Shown here piece after piece: positions 35,101 through 50,100 of a stretch of DNA of 64,000 nt. Under the pieces are notes generated by a model, which was not told the origin of the DNA, made no database searches, and saw only the letters and a program-made list of their open reading frames with translations. The DNA lies in NCBI GenBank assembly GCA_963920765.1, contig OY987248.1, forward strand, positions 16,898,539-16,962,538, in the 5' to 3' direction. Both the position numbers and the translations under genes were made by a program. Each line of letters opens with the position of its first letter. Within the stretch, counting starts at the first letter, position 1. The stretch comes from Ulota crispa. Its lineage: Eukaryota > Streptophyta > Bryopsida > Orthotrichales > Orthotrichaceae.

Positions 35101-38100
35101 ATGAAAATTAATCAGGCTAATCAACCGATACAAATTATCACAAATGCATTCCAGAAAACGGTGATCCAAAAAATACAACACAAGTACATGGGTACGGAAG
35201 GATGGAACATAAACGTCTACAACGACGGAGGGAGTAAAGTTTGTACCCTTGCTTCAGAGACATGGATGGCAACAAAGTGCCGTGGTGGCTGAGGATCAGT
35301 AACATCAATAAATCTATCAGGGAATCTTGAAGGTGGCAAGTGAACCAAATGATTGCCATCCCTAGGTAAACACTCCACTTGCTCAAAGTTATCCACAAAT
35401 TTCTTCATGTATAGATCACAGCCAAGTAGGTTTTGAACTAAGAGTTTCTCCAATTCATCCTCTTCCAGTGCGCAATTCAAAGTGTCAAGACTTGATTCTT
35501 TGTAATCGCTTCCTTCCTGCAAGCATTCCTCAACACTTTAGACAGGGCATATATTCATAAAGAGAGCTTCAGCTTATTCAAATGTATAAGCCCCACAGAA
35601 GAGGATCGGGATTAAAATTGATATTAGCAACTGCACTTATTTGCAACTGCAACTTGTCCCAGGAAACGAGACATTTTTCAACTGAAATGGATTTACCCAC
35701 AGACTGCTAAATCACTACCATCTCCGCGATAAGGTTATCGATTTGGCTTACGAAATGATATCAAGTCATATTTAAGCAATAGATTCTTGCTTAATTACGA
35801 ATTGAAGCTCGTAATCTTCAAGTTCAAAAGCCCAGAAGTAGTCGTCGAGAAAATGTTCTAAAACACCTGATGACAGATACTTACCATTTCAAGCGACATA
35901 CGAGCTTGTACTTCTGATTCTGTCTGTTTCCGCCAGGACATGACAGATTCAACAAGAGTTTCCAAGCCAGCAGAAGTGACATTGACGTTGACAGCGTTTG
36001 CAGCAGTTATACGTATTCGTTGGCCAACCTTGAAAGGGGCCTCTGAATCTACATCGTAAGATTCATACCTGTCAAAACACCGAGAAGCAGTGTGATGAGA
36101 TAAGGTTTCAGTAATCAGTAGAAGAGGCTAAAATTCAAAAGCATGCAACGGAAAAATCTAGAATTTTCAAAAAATTGGAAAATGCGAGTTAAAAAACATA
36201 TGACTCGTCATTCACAATCAAATCTTAAAAGGAACATGAATACAAGAGACGTGAATCACTCATAAACGTGGCACGCCCCAGGATACTCATTTAAGTTCGA
36301 GCAATATGGTTAGCGTTACTTACTTGAAGATCCCTTCAAATGGTTCGATGAATGGTTCCCAACATTCCAGTTGTGTATTGAAAGTCGAGGCAGCCATGTT
36401 TGTAATGATTACTGAACTCATTGCTTCCAACCGGCCATGCGCAGCAAGGTTTATGTTCGTTATAGTCGTGTTGATAAGTGGTGTCATCTAGATAATATCG
36501 AAACACAACAAATTAGACTTCGCAAATCGCTTCATCGAACTGACTATTTACATGTGATAGACCGCACAAAGAGACAAAATATACATACCAAGCCACCCAT
36601 GTCATCGAATATCGTGGCAGAGATTCTTCCAATCTTGATCTCTACTGATAATTTATCCCGTGCTGTCTTCTTCCCATCAGCTAAAGCATACGCCATCCTC
36701 CCTGGTGGGCACTTCGAGTCAGGTCTAGCGAAGAAGGTATTGGCCTGATACATAACCAGATCAATAATATGAGCAACCAATTTCCACAAGCAGCGCTGTG
36801 GTATGTGACAAACCATATCTACAGCAAGTAGCCGCTGTAGCAAAAAGTATTCCAAACAGCGGATACTAGGTGCAGTTCTCAGGGGCAAACAGGTTTTATA
36901 TCTTGAAAACACACTCAAAAACACGTGAAGAAATAATAGACCTGGTTTTCAACTCTCCACATGCTGCAGCTGTACCCTCCACGAGCTCCAGACATGCTCC
37001 ACACTGAATTGAGACTCCGCTCTGATGATAGAGACCAGACTGCAGGCTTGGAGAGCCGTGATTGGATTACCAGATCGACGCGCAAGCAACGCACAAGGTC
37101 AAGTGAGGGCATCTCTTGCGTTTTCGAGACTATACAGCCAACTGTGACATAGCCAACTGGAGCTACTGGAAACCAAACAACAACATCCTCAAGCCCTCTT
37201 CCGGTGGTGTGCATACGTTGAAGATAACGCAAGGGTTTTGCAAGGCGACCGGTATTATCATCACGCAAGGCAAAGCCGACACCAGGCGGCTCCAACCTGC
37301 ATCCAAAACAAAGAATCTTTTCTTATCAGTTTCACTCCATGACATTACAAGCCTTAGAATTTCCCAAGTACACTCTGTTTCCAAATGAGATAATCGACGA
37401 ATAGTAACCTACAAAAGAGACCAAAAATAAGGTACAATCCAGCTACCATCCTGAACAATACCGACGGTTCTCAGCGATCGCGATCAAACTCAACTACAGA
37501 AAGATTGAATGGAGTCCAAGTCGAAAAAATGCTGGTATACCGATAAGACATGAGACTGTGAGACACAATGACTTATACAACCATTAGCCTTTCACCCATC
37601 CAGCCTGTTTTCGTTGAGTGCAGAACTTTACAAATACAAGGGAAATTTACGTACCCACGAACTAGGCAATCCCCTACAATGGCATAGCCAGGCGGAACAA
37701 TTGGCCGCCAAATGGATGCCGAAGGGCGTAACTCCGAACCTTTGTCCCACCACAACCGCTCAAATCGCGGAGTTGTGATCATATAGCGACCCGTCGTGTG
37801 TCTGCCACTAGCCATAGAATCAGTGCGAGGGCTGGCATATGGCGATGATCTCAACATAGATTGATTAGATTGTAAGTCAGATTTATTTGCATCCATGGGA
37901 GGTCTATCAGCATCCATGACGATATGGGATACTGTCTTTAGGAGAGTCTCACTAAGCTCACGAGTAAGTGGCCTTATCGGAGGGATTGTCGAAAAATGTG
38001 CATAAAAAGACCCAGCAGCATTTTCCATGCGCCAAATGCTGCAACCACTTTTATACTTGCCCCTGTGGTCGACCAAACCATGGATTAGAGGGTACTTCAA

Positions 38101-41100
38101 GGATAATGAAAATCACTGGTAACAGATTAATGCAAGATTAAAAATCCCTGAAAAGAAAATGACAATAACAAACAGCAGACACGTCTTGAGAACTTAAACT
38201 ACATTCTCCACTTCAGCGAGGTTGACGTCAGTGTCTATTCCCAAGCTACCAGTGGCAAAGAAATTGCAGTGTCTAAGACGTAACTCACCTATCATCAGGT
38301 GGACAATAGTAAATGCAGTCACTTAAAGATCCTGAAGTCACCATATCAGATCGGATGCATCGAATAGAGCTGAGAGATGGCGGTGATGGACCCCTCTCTG
38401 CAACACAGCCTAAAGCAATGTAACCTGGAGGGGCTCTTGGCATCCAAACGCAGCAGAGCTCAGAATCCACGTCATTTTTGTCTGCATCAGCTCTATCTCC
38501 AGATTCGGTGTCACCTCTAGTTGACCATAGGAGATCAAATCCAATGGGTTTCTGAGAGAATTTGGAAGTGCCGCTGATGGCCATGACTGCCTGTGAGGGA
38601 GGGGCCACGCTGCCATGCGAGCACCGGGTTCAATAAGATGAAAATTAGTCCATGCAAAGCACTGAGCTGCAAAGGTTGTAAGACTATTCCCATCAAAAGT
38701 AAGTTCCAAAAAGCGTGTGAACATGGTGAAGATAATTACCCAGAGGTGGCACAATCACCCATGATCAGGTAGCCAGGAGGAGCACGGGGGCGCCATATAG
38801 CAACTTGCTGAGTTGTGTTGTCACCTAGAATGCAAGCAACATGATCGTTTTCTAAGCTTTGATTGCTAAAGGAGGTACACTCAATTCTCTAAAAGCTGCC
38901 AGACGCCTTTACTTCGGCAATATAAGGTGTTCAGAAACTGAAGATACAGAACTCACGCATTCAATGCAAGACTAATAAAAAGCTAACATCTTTTCTCACA
39001 ATGGTCCTGACTACGAATAGTTCCCAGGAATGAGGGTTATTGAAACATCCCTGCCATGTAAAGAAGCATAACCACAAACAAAATCTGCATACGTACCAGA
39101 GACATTCACCCAAATTCTGTCAAAATGAGTGCACCGAGCTAGAGCCGGAGCCCCACCAAATTTGAAGGTTGAAAATGCATCATCTTGGAACCGCATGATA
39201 AGAGAAAGAACATTGAATGAAAGGCGTGTTGATATGTCAGACACTCCTGTTGTCAGTGTGATCTTTTCTTGAACACAAGCATACTCTACGGAAGCATCTA
39301 ATGGATCGACAACCACTAATCCAGAACCACCTTCCACTTTAAGCCCCTTCACCATACCCTTGATCCACTTGTCGTCTCCCTTAGACGCTATCCTGCGATG
39401 CCACATAAGAAATCCATGTTAACCTTCGAGCAGAAACTTCTTTAACTGTCTTCCTCAACAAAGTAAAGCTATCCACAGTTCAAACTGTTAAAGGCTAGTA
39501 GTGTCAAGAATCTAGATGAACAGGCCCAAAATCCAAGATCCCTAGTATCCATTATATGTGCAATGATTGAACCACCCCAGGATGAGAAATCAAGGAGCCG
39601 AAAAATCACTTCTAGATCAGTGACCAAAAATAATGCAAGGAAAGTCACTGTAATAAATAGATGAAAGCCATTAGAAAAGTTGCAGAAGAGGAACATTAGA
39701 CTCCGGGAATAGCCAAATGAGGTTTCACAATCTGTTCAGAAAGATCATTTGGTAGGATTGACAAGCATGCTGTCAAAGAAAATAACTGCATTCTGTTACT
39801 TTGGGCGAGCACAAGGCCTTCAAACTTGAACAGGTCTCCTAGCCTCGGACACCCAATGGCTAAGAAGCCTCTGAAATATCACTAAACATTCATACATTTA
39901 AATATACTCCACGACAGTCATAAATTCTTGAAAGACATAGATTAAATCTCCAACTTACATGATGTAGCAATCGAAATTAGCTCTTAACACCCTTTCCCGT
40001 CGTGGACCACCCGAAGGCCACTTGGTGCTGTCATAGAAAGTAAGCTCTGGTGCAACAGCCTGAAACATGACGTGTTAAAAGCAACCACGATATCGATCAT
40101 TCGGTTGCAAATATTTAGAAAATCGGACAAGTAAACGTCTCATAACAGACAAAAGAGAATCAAGTGGTATACTTCGTGAGCTTAAAGAAACGAAAAGCAG
40201 GATAGGTACGTCTAATTTCAACGGAACATAGTACCTCATCACAGCACACGGAAAACATTGCTGAAGACAACGTAAAGGACGACATTAGGACGACAAAGAA
40301 AGCAGACAAGGGTGTAAACCTGAGTCTATCATTCTCACAACAGAACTTCAACCCTGAACTAACAATATAGGTTGACAAAAATCAATTCCTTTTTCAAGAT
40401 TTTCATGCTCTAAAATTTCTTGTACATAAAAATAAAATCCCAGAGAGATATATTGCGTTGTAAAGAATGACATTTGTAGTTTATAATATCTAGTGAGTCC
40501 ATCAATAACGTCACCTGAATGTCAATGACATAATTGCTGACTGTAGCCTTCTGCTCCTCTTTAGATTTGTTGATCGGACTTTGACTATGTGACAGCAAAG
40601 AATTTTTGTGCGGTGCTGCTTGTATAGAGGGTCTGCCCGAGGAATTATCACCCACACCTTCCAGAATGGCGCCATCGTCTAGAGAAGCAGAGTAGCTACT
40701 GTCTGCACTAAGGTGCACGCAGTCACTCAACCAAAATCCATTCTGCAAAAAAGCACAACCAGAGGTTATGCGAAACAAAGTAAAGTCAAATGAAACTTCT
40801 CTATCTAATGCATGGTATTACTTCATCCCCGAAGAAAGTTCCAATTACGTTGCTCACCGTAATTCATTAACAAGAAGGAAAATAATAACTGTAACCAAAC
40901 AACATTCATTTCAGCTGCCACAGCAACACTTCTACTTCACAACACGATGCATGGCAGAGTTCACTGGACAAATGCTGCAACGATGGTGATAAGAGTAAAA
41001 CTAGAAACAACTGAAATATAGTAGGTCAAATGTCCACATGAAACAGATTGCTTGCCTTGGACTCAACATTGACTAAACATCTAGAAAGGGCTTATAGTGG

Positions 41101-44100
41101 AAACACCATATACCGTGGAAGCACAGGCTCACCTCAATGCGGATGTTCTTGAACCGCAACTTCTTCCCAAAACCAATAATAATAAACGGCTCCCAAGATG
41201 ATGGGCCGATTTCATCATCCTCTATATCCAGAATCAATGTCTTTCCACACCCATCATAGATAAACTCATCCACATCGTATGCCTCTGCAATAAGCTGTCG
41301 CTCACAGGAGAGAACGACGGTATCGTCTACCTGCTGATGCCAAGGAGAAGTAAGCCGGATATGTTCATCACGAACTTCTGCAAGGCTCTTTGAATTCTCA
41401 GATTCACTCTCTGATGCAGACTTGCCCAAAGAAGGGACAAAAAACTCTGCAACAGCAAGGAGGAAATCCACAACCACTAGCAGTCGAGGGCGTTGCACAC
41501 GAATGACGATAGCCTGAGATTCTGGATTCAAGCGTAGATCCAAGACCAGCATTGTTAGTTCTGGAGATGAGTCTATTGCACTATCCTTTTCTACATTTGC
41601 TCTTGCAGGAACCAACGGTCCACCCAACTTCTCAACATCAGACATTGAACCCAGCATCAGGCGCATTTCTGGCCTGGTGTCAAAGCGTTGATCCAGCACT
41701 GACAGCTTTGATAAAGTTATCAAGACATCCATGTTCTCTGCAGATGAATTGCAATAACTGAGCCAAAACTTCTGGATCTGCAATAAGACCATTTCAAACA
41801 GATTTAATTAGAAAACCAATACCTATGTATTTCTGAATCTCAATGAGCCATAAATTTAGCACATGGTGCATTGCTTTCATTGATTGTATTTTTTATACAA
41901 CTCTAAGTCAAGTTTAGCCAAGTGCAACCTACCTGGAATTTACTTATATAGCAAGCTCACAAAGGACAAGAAGAGGTTCTTGAAACTGTAATAGTATCTT
42001 ACCTCCAAACGAGCCAAAGATGTCTCCGATTCTAAACCGATATAAAGATCCAAATCCACTTGCCGAACATCCACAGTTATTCGGATTTTTGTATAGTCCG
42101 GAGCAGCCGAAATGGGATCAACATTCCTGGAAAGGATATTGACCTTTTCATCCTCGGATTCACCAGGTGTTTCCAAGAGCATTTTCTCTTCATCACTAAT
42201 CTCACTCATTCTTGCAGGTTCTCGAAAATTTGGCAGAAGGTTAGGTTCTTCTGAAAAGTTGGTAGAGGCACAGTCAATGATGACTAGATATTCTTTGTGC
42301 GTCATAGCTCCACTCAACAATGGTACCTGATAGATCCAGAAAGGATTCTTATCAGTCATACAGTCCATTTCTTTGAAGACTTCAAATTGTGCTCCAGTAA
42401 ACAACTCCAGCACAGGGACAATGACAACTTATACCTGAACGTCAATAGCTAGCTCTGGGACCTTCTTGAACAGATCCCTCAAAGGACGTTGAACTGTCAC
42501 CTGCAGACCCCTGCTTTCTCGAAGCATAGGTTTGCCAGGCTGGCCACTTATACCAACAAACACGTTGATTCCTGTAAGCTGAAATATACACTGTAGGTAT
42601 TAGAAAAGGCATCACCACCAGTGTCATGTGATGCTAAACCCAATTCAAGGCAACAATTTGTATCCTATTTAATCAACGTGAGCTTGTTAAAGTGCTTTTT
42701 CTCCAATATTTCAAAGCCCTGCTTCTTCTGCAGCAATTGCGGTAAATAGTTCAGCCAACACTAAGGTATAATATTTTTGCCAAGGTCAGGATTAAAAACA
42801 ATTCGGATAAATGAACCAAATAGATACAAACCTCTGCATGAAGAACATCCAGATGTACGGCAGAGGCAACCTCCTTATCTCCACCATGCCATACGAGGCT
42901 ATTGTGCACCTCAAGATGTCCCAAGTCCAACTGCATGAACCTGACGAAACAAAAATTGAACCAAGAAACGATCATCAAAACACTCGTAATTGACAGAAAT
43001 GATCACAAATTTATACCTCGATTCTGCTACTGGAATGGCTTCATACCTATTTATACTCTACATTGATACCGCAGTGAGAAAAGAACTCAAGCTAGTGAGA
43101 ACCCGATATTCGAGTCTGTATGGATCCTCGGCGCCATTGAGAAAATCTGACCTCTCTTAATAAGTAGAAACGAATATACGATTCAAAATCATACAGCACA
43201 AAAAATGAGCATAATACATAAACTTAACCATTATGAAGTGAAACAATCGTTTCAGTTAAATAATGAACCGCACAGGGTCCTGTTACCCTAAGCTTATCCT
43301 TCAAAGCAACATCCAGAAATCACTTACTCTTGGCTGTTGGAGCAACGGGGCATAATAATGATTGGAGTGTCTAGTGACAAGTCTAATTTTACAGCCGTTG
43401 AGCCCTCAACATCAGACTGCTGAATAAGCTTCTCAGTTCCTCCAATATTGTCGACAACTGTTACAACTTGTGTCGCTTGCGGAGTAGAGAGAGCGACGAA
43501 GTATGATGTGATCTGCAAGTTAAATCACAACATGAGGGAATTCGTCATGCTGGTCGAGCAGAATCGAAGTTCCACTGTAAACAAAGTGCCTTGTTAACAA
43601 GTCTCCAAGGTCAAGACCAATAACTACTCAAGGAGAAGTTTATGTGCAGGTTTATATGAAACTCCTATCCAAGTGGCACAAGGATAAGCGGAGGCAATAG
43701 CAAGCAGAGTATATGCAATAACATGAAAACGATACTTAGCAAATTTACGCACACTCGAAGAATGCAGGAATTGTTCTTCCATAAACAACAATGTAAATTA
43801 GCCGAGTGAGGAGATAACGAGAACGGATAAAACACAAACCTCTTGAATGAAACGGTATAAGAAAACGATTCGCACGGCTGAAAGCTTCCCTGAAAGAGAG
43901 TAGTCGTACCCTTGGTAGTCATCTTCGTCCTTGTTGTAGGATTGGAACTCCAGCTATGCCAGTCATTACATAGTTCTATCATCAGTACAGAAGACTTTAT
44001 TGCGATACGATTGATTATCTCATCAATATGACACAAACTTGTATAGACATCCAAGTTCTAATGCTGATGGGACTGAACCATAACTCAATTTTAACTCCTG

Positions 44101-47100
44101 AATGCCCAAGGCACCACATTATGGTGCCAGTAAACCACTGAAATTGAATAAAGATTACAAAATTATAAGTTTACATGTTTTGAAGGTGATTCGTCACTCA
44201 AGTCTATTTACATGCAAATAAAATATAAAAGAACCGTCAACCTCTTTCAAACATCAAAACTACTTTGTGATCAGAAATTATAATCTTTCAATCTATATGT
44301 GATAGTTCTGTTGTCATTTACATTGTGGTCCATCATAACACATCTAGATTACGATTCTATAGACACAATTCAGAGCTAAATGCTAAAATAATCAACATTT
44401 GACTCTTTGTTTTGTTTACAGCATATAAAGATAAAGATAAAGAAAAAGGGCACTGGGCCTTCAGAGATTAACAATGCCATAGACGAAACCCTTGTATGTT
44501 AAGAGCAACATGTTGAAAGAAAATCCTAGAGAAAGAAAGGAACATACTGGTTTATACTAAACCAGAAAAATAAAATAACAGTGTGGGTGTTCAGCTACCT
44601 CAACAAGCGATCCTGCACCTGGGTCTCGGATATCGCAAAACCAACCCCACTGATGATCGGCTCCAAGAAACATGTCACAAACGCGTAAGTTTCCAAGCGT
44701 TCCAGATATAGTAAGAGACCCTGGGTAAACCTGAAAACGAATACAAGGGCCTCTGTTATGGCATAAATAGATTACAAAGAAAATCTCTAGCACAAAGCGA
44801 TGTGCATTGCTTATCTTGGTAGTACTTGCTAAGCGATACAGCACATGCGCATGAAAAGAGCATTATTTATAATGAGTCCACCGGAATACAACGTGAATAA
44901 AATTCAAATGTCCTTACGATCCAACGGAACTCATAAAAACAATCAGAAAATCCAGCCAATGCATGAGCTCAACAAGCTAACCTTCAATTCAAATCGGAAC
45001 TCGTCTTGAACAAGCATCCCCAGTTGAGATCCATCTTCCTTGTTGATAGATATTCGAGCACTTTCCATGTCCAACTTTAATCTGAACACAACTCGAGATT
45101 TTCCCCGGCCTAACAGACCTTTCACTACATCACGTGGTGCAACAGCTTCAGTACTTCCTTTCGTGTCACTTTCCTCAGCTACCTTGGCTGGCATAGGAGG
45201 CGTGTTTCCAGGAGAGTCACTCAACTGCGAACCGAACTCTATAAGAGCTACAACAGTAGGACGATTGCAGAAGAAGTCCAGAGTCGCCATTCGTATAGTT
45301 ATCTGCATAAATCAACACACGATTGTATCGTTCATTGAAATACATGACCTAATCAGCAAGCTCGTCATCCATAAGCTGCACAGTACATAACCAAAATGAA
45401 CTCTGTAATGAACACAAGAACAGCCAGTCAACTACAGCAGTAACCGAATTGCCATTTGAATCTTCTGAGAAAGTCGAGAACATATAAATCTTTCTAAGAT
45501 ATGTTTAACGGAAAAACACGGAAGAAATGTCAAAAGTAGATATAGATGCACAGCAATGTGATCAGAATAACAACCTAGCATAAACGAACTGCCGGCTAGT
45601 ACTCACAACAGTGGAAAACACAAATCTGCACCTCTACAAGTACTTCATCATCTTATCGACCACCTCTACTTCTCAAACGAAACCTTCTAGTACTCTTCTT
45701 TCCTGAACTGGGACCACAAAGACAAATTGCACTGTGAGGGTACCTGTATATCCGTATCATCATAATCTGGTGAATCTATTTGTCTGATAATCAGTCGCAT
45801 ATTTGCAAAATCGGATACTTCCTCATCCGCAGCATCCACCCACAAATCCTGCAGAGTCCCTTCTTTGACAAAATTCATCAAGTCTGGCTCCCACTGTCGC
45901 AGGGACTTTTCCTGACTTAGTGTCATGTCGCTCCTACCTGACGAGAAGAAGTGGTGGAGAGATCCATGCTCACTGGATGAAGGAGAACCTGTAACTCCAA
46001 ATTCCGCCAAAGCGTCGTCAAAAACTTCCTCCTCTTCTTCCTCATCCTCTTCTTTCTCCAATACCCCAGGAGTCAATTTCTCCGCCACATTAAATTTCAT
46101 GTCATCAACTTCAGCATCACCAGATATTGATGACCGAACAATATAACGGCAGGATGGAGTGACATGTCCTTGCAACTTGTCCTCAATTCTTAAAGAGTGC
46201 ACCTTCATAGCGATCGACATGTCATACTGACGTTGCAGCACATCCACCTGGAATGCCAAAATGCAGGCAACTTTGCATTCAAGCGATGTTTATTCAACTT
46301 AATTATGATCGGGAATGCCTTCTTCCAACATCCCTAAATGCCATTCGGTATTACAAACTAAAAAGAATCGAGAAGTAACATCCTAGTATGACAAATAGGT
46401 GCAGAAAAATCACAATCTTTAGATCCAAGTAGACAGCAAAACAAACATCTTAAGAGCCTCTAGGATGGAAATAAATCTCATGCCACGTCATGATGAATAT
46501 AAAAGACTGCATTTAAACCAGATCATTTAGAGGCCATTATGCAAGCTGGCATGACACAACTAGATCCTACGCTGCTAAAATATTACAGATATCAACAGAC
46601 AAAACCAGGCGAAGTTATTTAACTAAGTTTTGTAAATCCATATCTAAACCCTAGAATGAATCCAAGAGTCATCCAACTATCTTACCTTGCCACCATGAGC
46701 TTGCAACTCCAAAAGGAGATACTCATCACCCAAAGAAGAAGGATCACTAGCATTTGTCTGTAAAATCAAGCCAAGCCATGGAATTCAGTGACACACTATT
46801 TACAATATAAGATAGGAAGTTTGAAGGTTGTGCAATATGAACAAAATCGATTATACATGCTCGAAAGAACCATATATGCAGAGCTACGTGTGCGTTAAAA
46901 CCCTTGATAGCAATCAATACGTACCGAGTTGCTTAGAGAAATCCTCAACTCCTGAAGGAAGCCCATCACAAAAAGTTGAGGTCGTTTAGCAGGCTCAATT
47001 GGCTGGAGCCCTTGCTCCCCTTTCCTAGTTTCTTTCTGATCGCCATGATTATCATGATCATCTTCATCTTCATCACTTGATTCTGAGGGCATTGATAAAA

Positions 47101-50100
47101 GTGGTGCCTACAGACAAAATATTAAGTGATTGGTTATAAATAACGTGTAACGGCCAAAGAGGACCAGTTTGTTGTCGTTGAGTACCGACAGATTTAAAAA
47201 CGTTGACAGCCAGCAGGTTCATAGAAGCTTTAAACAGATGCACTTCTACAAACAGAAATAACTTACAGCGTACACAATACATATCTATGAAAGAGACATA
47301 ATAATTCTTGGAACTTACAGAAGCCTTATACGTAGCGAGAGCCAAGTAGTACTGCCATGCCGCCTTAAGATCTTCACTTTTCACTTGCAAGATAAGAGCA
47401 CTTGAGGACTCAACTACCTGAAAAACCAGTACTATATAAATTCCACAAGTCTACAAATAGTATACACATACAAATAAAATCTCTGTACTGCAACTGTAAA
47501 TAAAAGTCAAATAGGAAATTATCGAAAAAAGAATGTCTTGGAAAGAAGTATGGATATTTTGTGTGATGATAAACAAAGATCTATTGATGTCAACAGGAAA
47601 TGCTCCTTGTCTCTGCAGATGAATGAAAAAATTGCCACACCAGTTCAAAGACATTACCTTTTGAATTTCAACACCTCGATGGCAAATGGCAAATACGTTC
47701 TCAAAGTTACCAATGTTGGCAGAAGGCACTTCCATTACCTGCTTTCCAGTCACACTGAGCAACCTCGAGCAATGAGCTATAGCTTAGTATCAAGAGTGAA
47801 TACGAAAATCATCTAGCAAATAAGAACGTTATGATGATCTGCCACTTGATTAGCATAGGAACTGACAATTGGAAAAACAATGTCACAGTACCTGCCAAAA
47901 CGCCCTCAATACAGACAAAAGAATAGTGAATAATAGATAAGGATCACAATACCTGATACATCTTTGATAAGTATGCACACTTTCTGACTCCAATATGTAC
48001 AAATATGTTCCCGCAAGAACTGCTCTACAAGGTTGCCACTCTGCAACTGTGCTCCCTATACCCTGCATAATTCACAGAACAAACAAGGTGTTGATTAAAA
48101 CATCTCCTGGTACAGGTATTGAATGTGAAGTAATGCTAAATGTGCTGAAATTAGGCATTTCCGGCTTGTATACATAGATACTGTGAGCTTCTAGTATCTG
48201 GTTTTTCCAAGCAGATTGTCAATCTCACCCCCCAAACCAAGAGCCGTGCATCCCCTGAATAATCAGAACGCTGCCATGGCACCGCCGTTCCTGCCTCAGG
48301 AGACTCGTCTGGCACGTTGTCAGCACCTCCGATTGCACTAAGAACAGACATAAGTCGGTGATACCTTGCAGGTGAAAAATGTATGCCAAGGCGTGGGACC
48401 TTAATTGCAAGTCTAGTGGATGGATAAGTTGGATGTGGCACGCGAATCTGCACAAATTAGATGGTTTTTACTGTATTAGAATTCTGTTCAAAATCTCTCG
48501 CTGAATACTTCTGGCACACCTTCATCTACAAGAAAACAGTGTCACCAAATGAGGGTACATTGCCACCTGCTGGTGATACTGGAATGATAATCGACGAGAA
48601 TTTGGATTAATCCAATCCATGGTCTAAGCCAGATCTCTCATACCGAGCCAACATCCTCGGCATTGCAGACAGGAAGGCGGACGTCTGCAAGAGTATGTGA
48701 AGGTGACCGAAGTACCGAAAGCATTATTACAGTACCTGGTCAAGAACAACCGACATTCCACATGGGTCCAACACTGGGAGAATTCCGTTGTATCTTGACT
48801 TTTCCTCATCAGTGTCTGTATCTTGAGACAATCCACCAGACAGTCGCGACGCAGAGGACATGGAAGCGATCTCCAACCAGTGGAAGTCTCTGTCAACCAC
48901 AAATGCTGATATCTCTCTTCCGGTGATAGAAAATCGAGAATATATAGTTGACTTCGCGATGTTGGCATCCTGATTACCATTCTGCATACAATGCCACTAA
49001 ATAATAAGGCACTTCAAACTTGAGCCAAATAAATCAGGATGCCTAAAGTATAGGATTGCTTAAAACGGGTTGCAGTTTAAGATATGAAACAAAAAAAAGT
49101 AAAAAGAACATCACCATGTGCCGTTAAGCATTGGTTGCTCGGCACCAGGTCCCCCCGATTTTTGCAGTGTGACTAAAAATTTTGTTGACAAAACAAACAC
49201 CAAGTACAAACTCTTGAGGCCAAGTTATTCTACGGAATAGTCTACCATCAGAATTGCTTTTAGTGCGGAGAGCCGCTGTCCAAACTTCGTTCAAGCAAAG
49301 ACCCATTCATTTAAATTTGAAGTAAACTTTCATTATGAATATTAATTACAAATTCCATTAATGCAACAACGACGCAGCCTACTTGTGATAAGCTTGTAAG
49401 AGATACCAACACCAGAGCATGAGGCACCGTGGTTTCAATTAGTCATATCTAAAGCACACGCTAAACAAGGCAAAAATCAATATTCAAATACATAGAGTTG
49501 GACGGTTAAAACATCTAGTCGTAATGAATTCAAACTTACAGTTGCAGTGTGCAGAGTGAAATGTCCCAAATCCAGAAGGAGCTGTGTATCGTCTTCATCG
49601 CTCTTGCTAGCTTTAGCTGGAATAGAAATCTTTGGAGCATCCAAGTCCAAGTCAATAGAGAACCTACAATAAGACACATAGATGATTGTTACATAACATA
49701 CGCAGTAGAGAGAAACCTACAATGTGCCACAAAATCTCCATGCAAGCTACCATATTACAAGGTTAGACCAAGGAACTGCAAAGCATTCACTAGATTCCTC
49801 GTTATCCAAAAACGAGAACTGAACCGCTGTCCATCCAGAACTAGCACTACACCAGTTTTCACATGCGTCCACAATGTCTTCCATAATGACTAGGACGTAG
49901 AGGCAACTGCGAACAAATTTCTAAGGGACTTAAAGAAGCATTGAAGCAAAAAAAAATGGAAAAAATGATCTACAAATTTGAAAACATTCAAATAACATCA
50001 GCATGGATCTAATACTATTTAACATCAGCCTGATTATGAGGTGCAGGATAAATGTTCACAAAACACGCAACTCCGTACTACATGGTAAATTCTGCTGAAA

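Noticed and set aside
48621-48680. Extra VPS13 exon reading VRLPVCNAEDVGS
   Set aside because: Joining exon 19 directly to exon 20 (VVLDQ then IRVPHPTYP) matches the remembered family order; the extra piece lies in the intron and is not needed.
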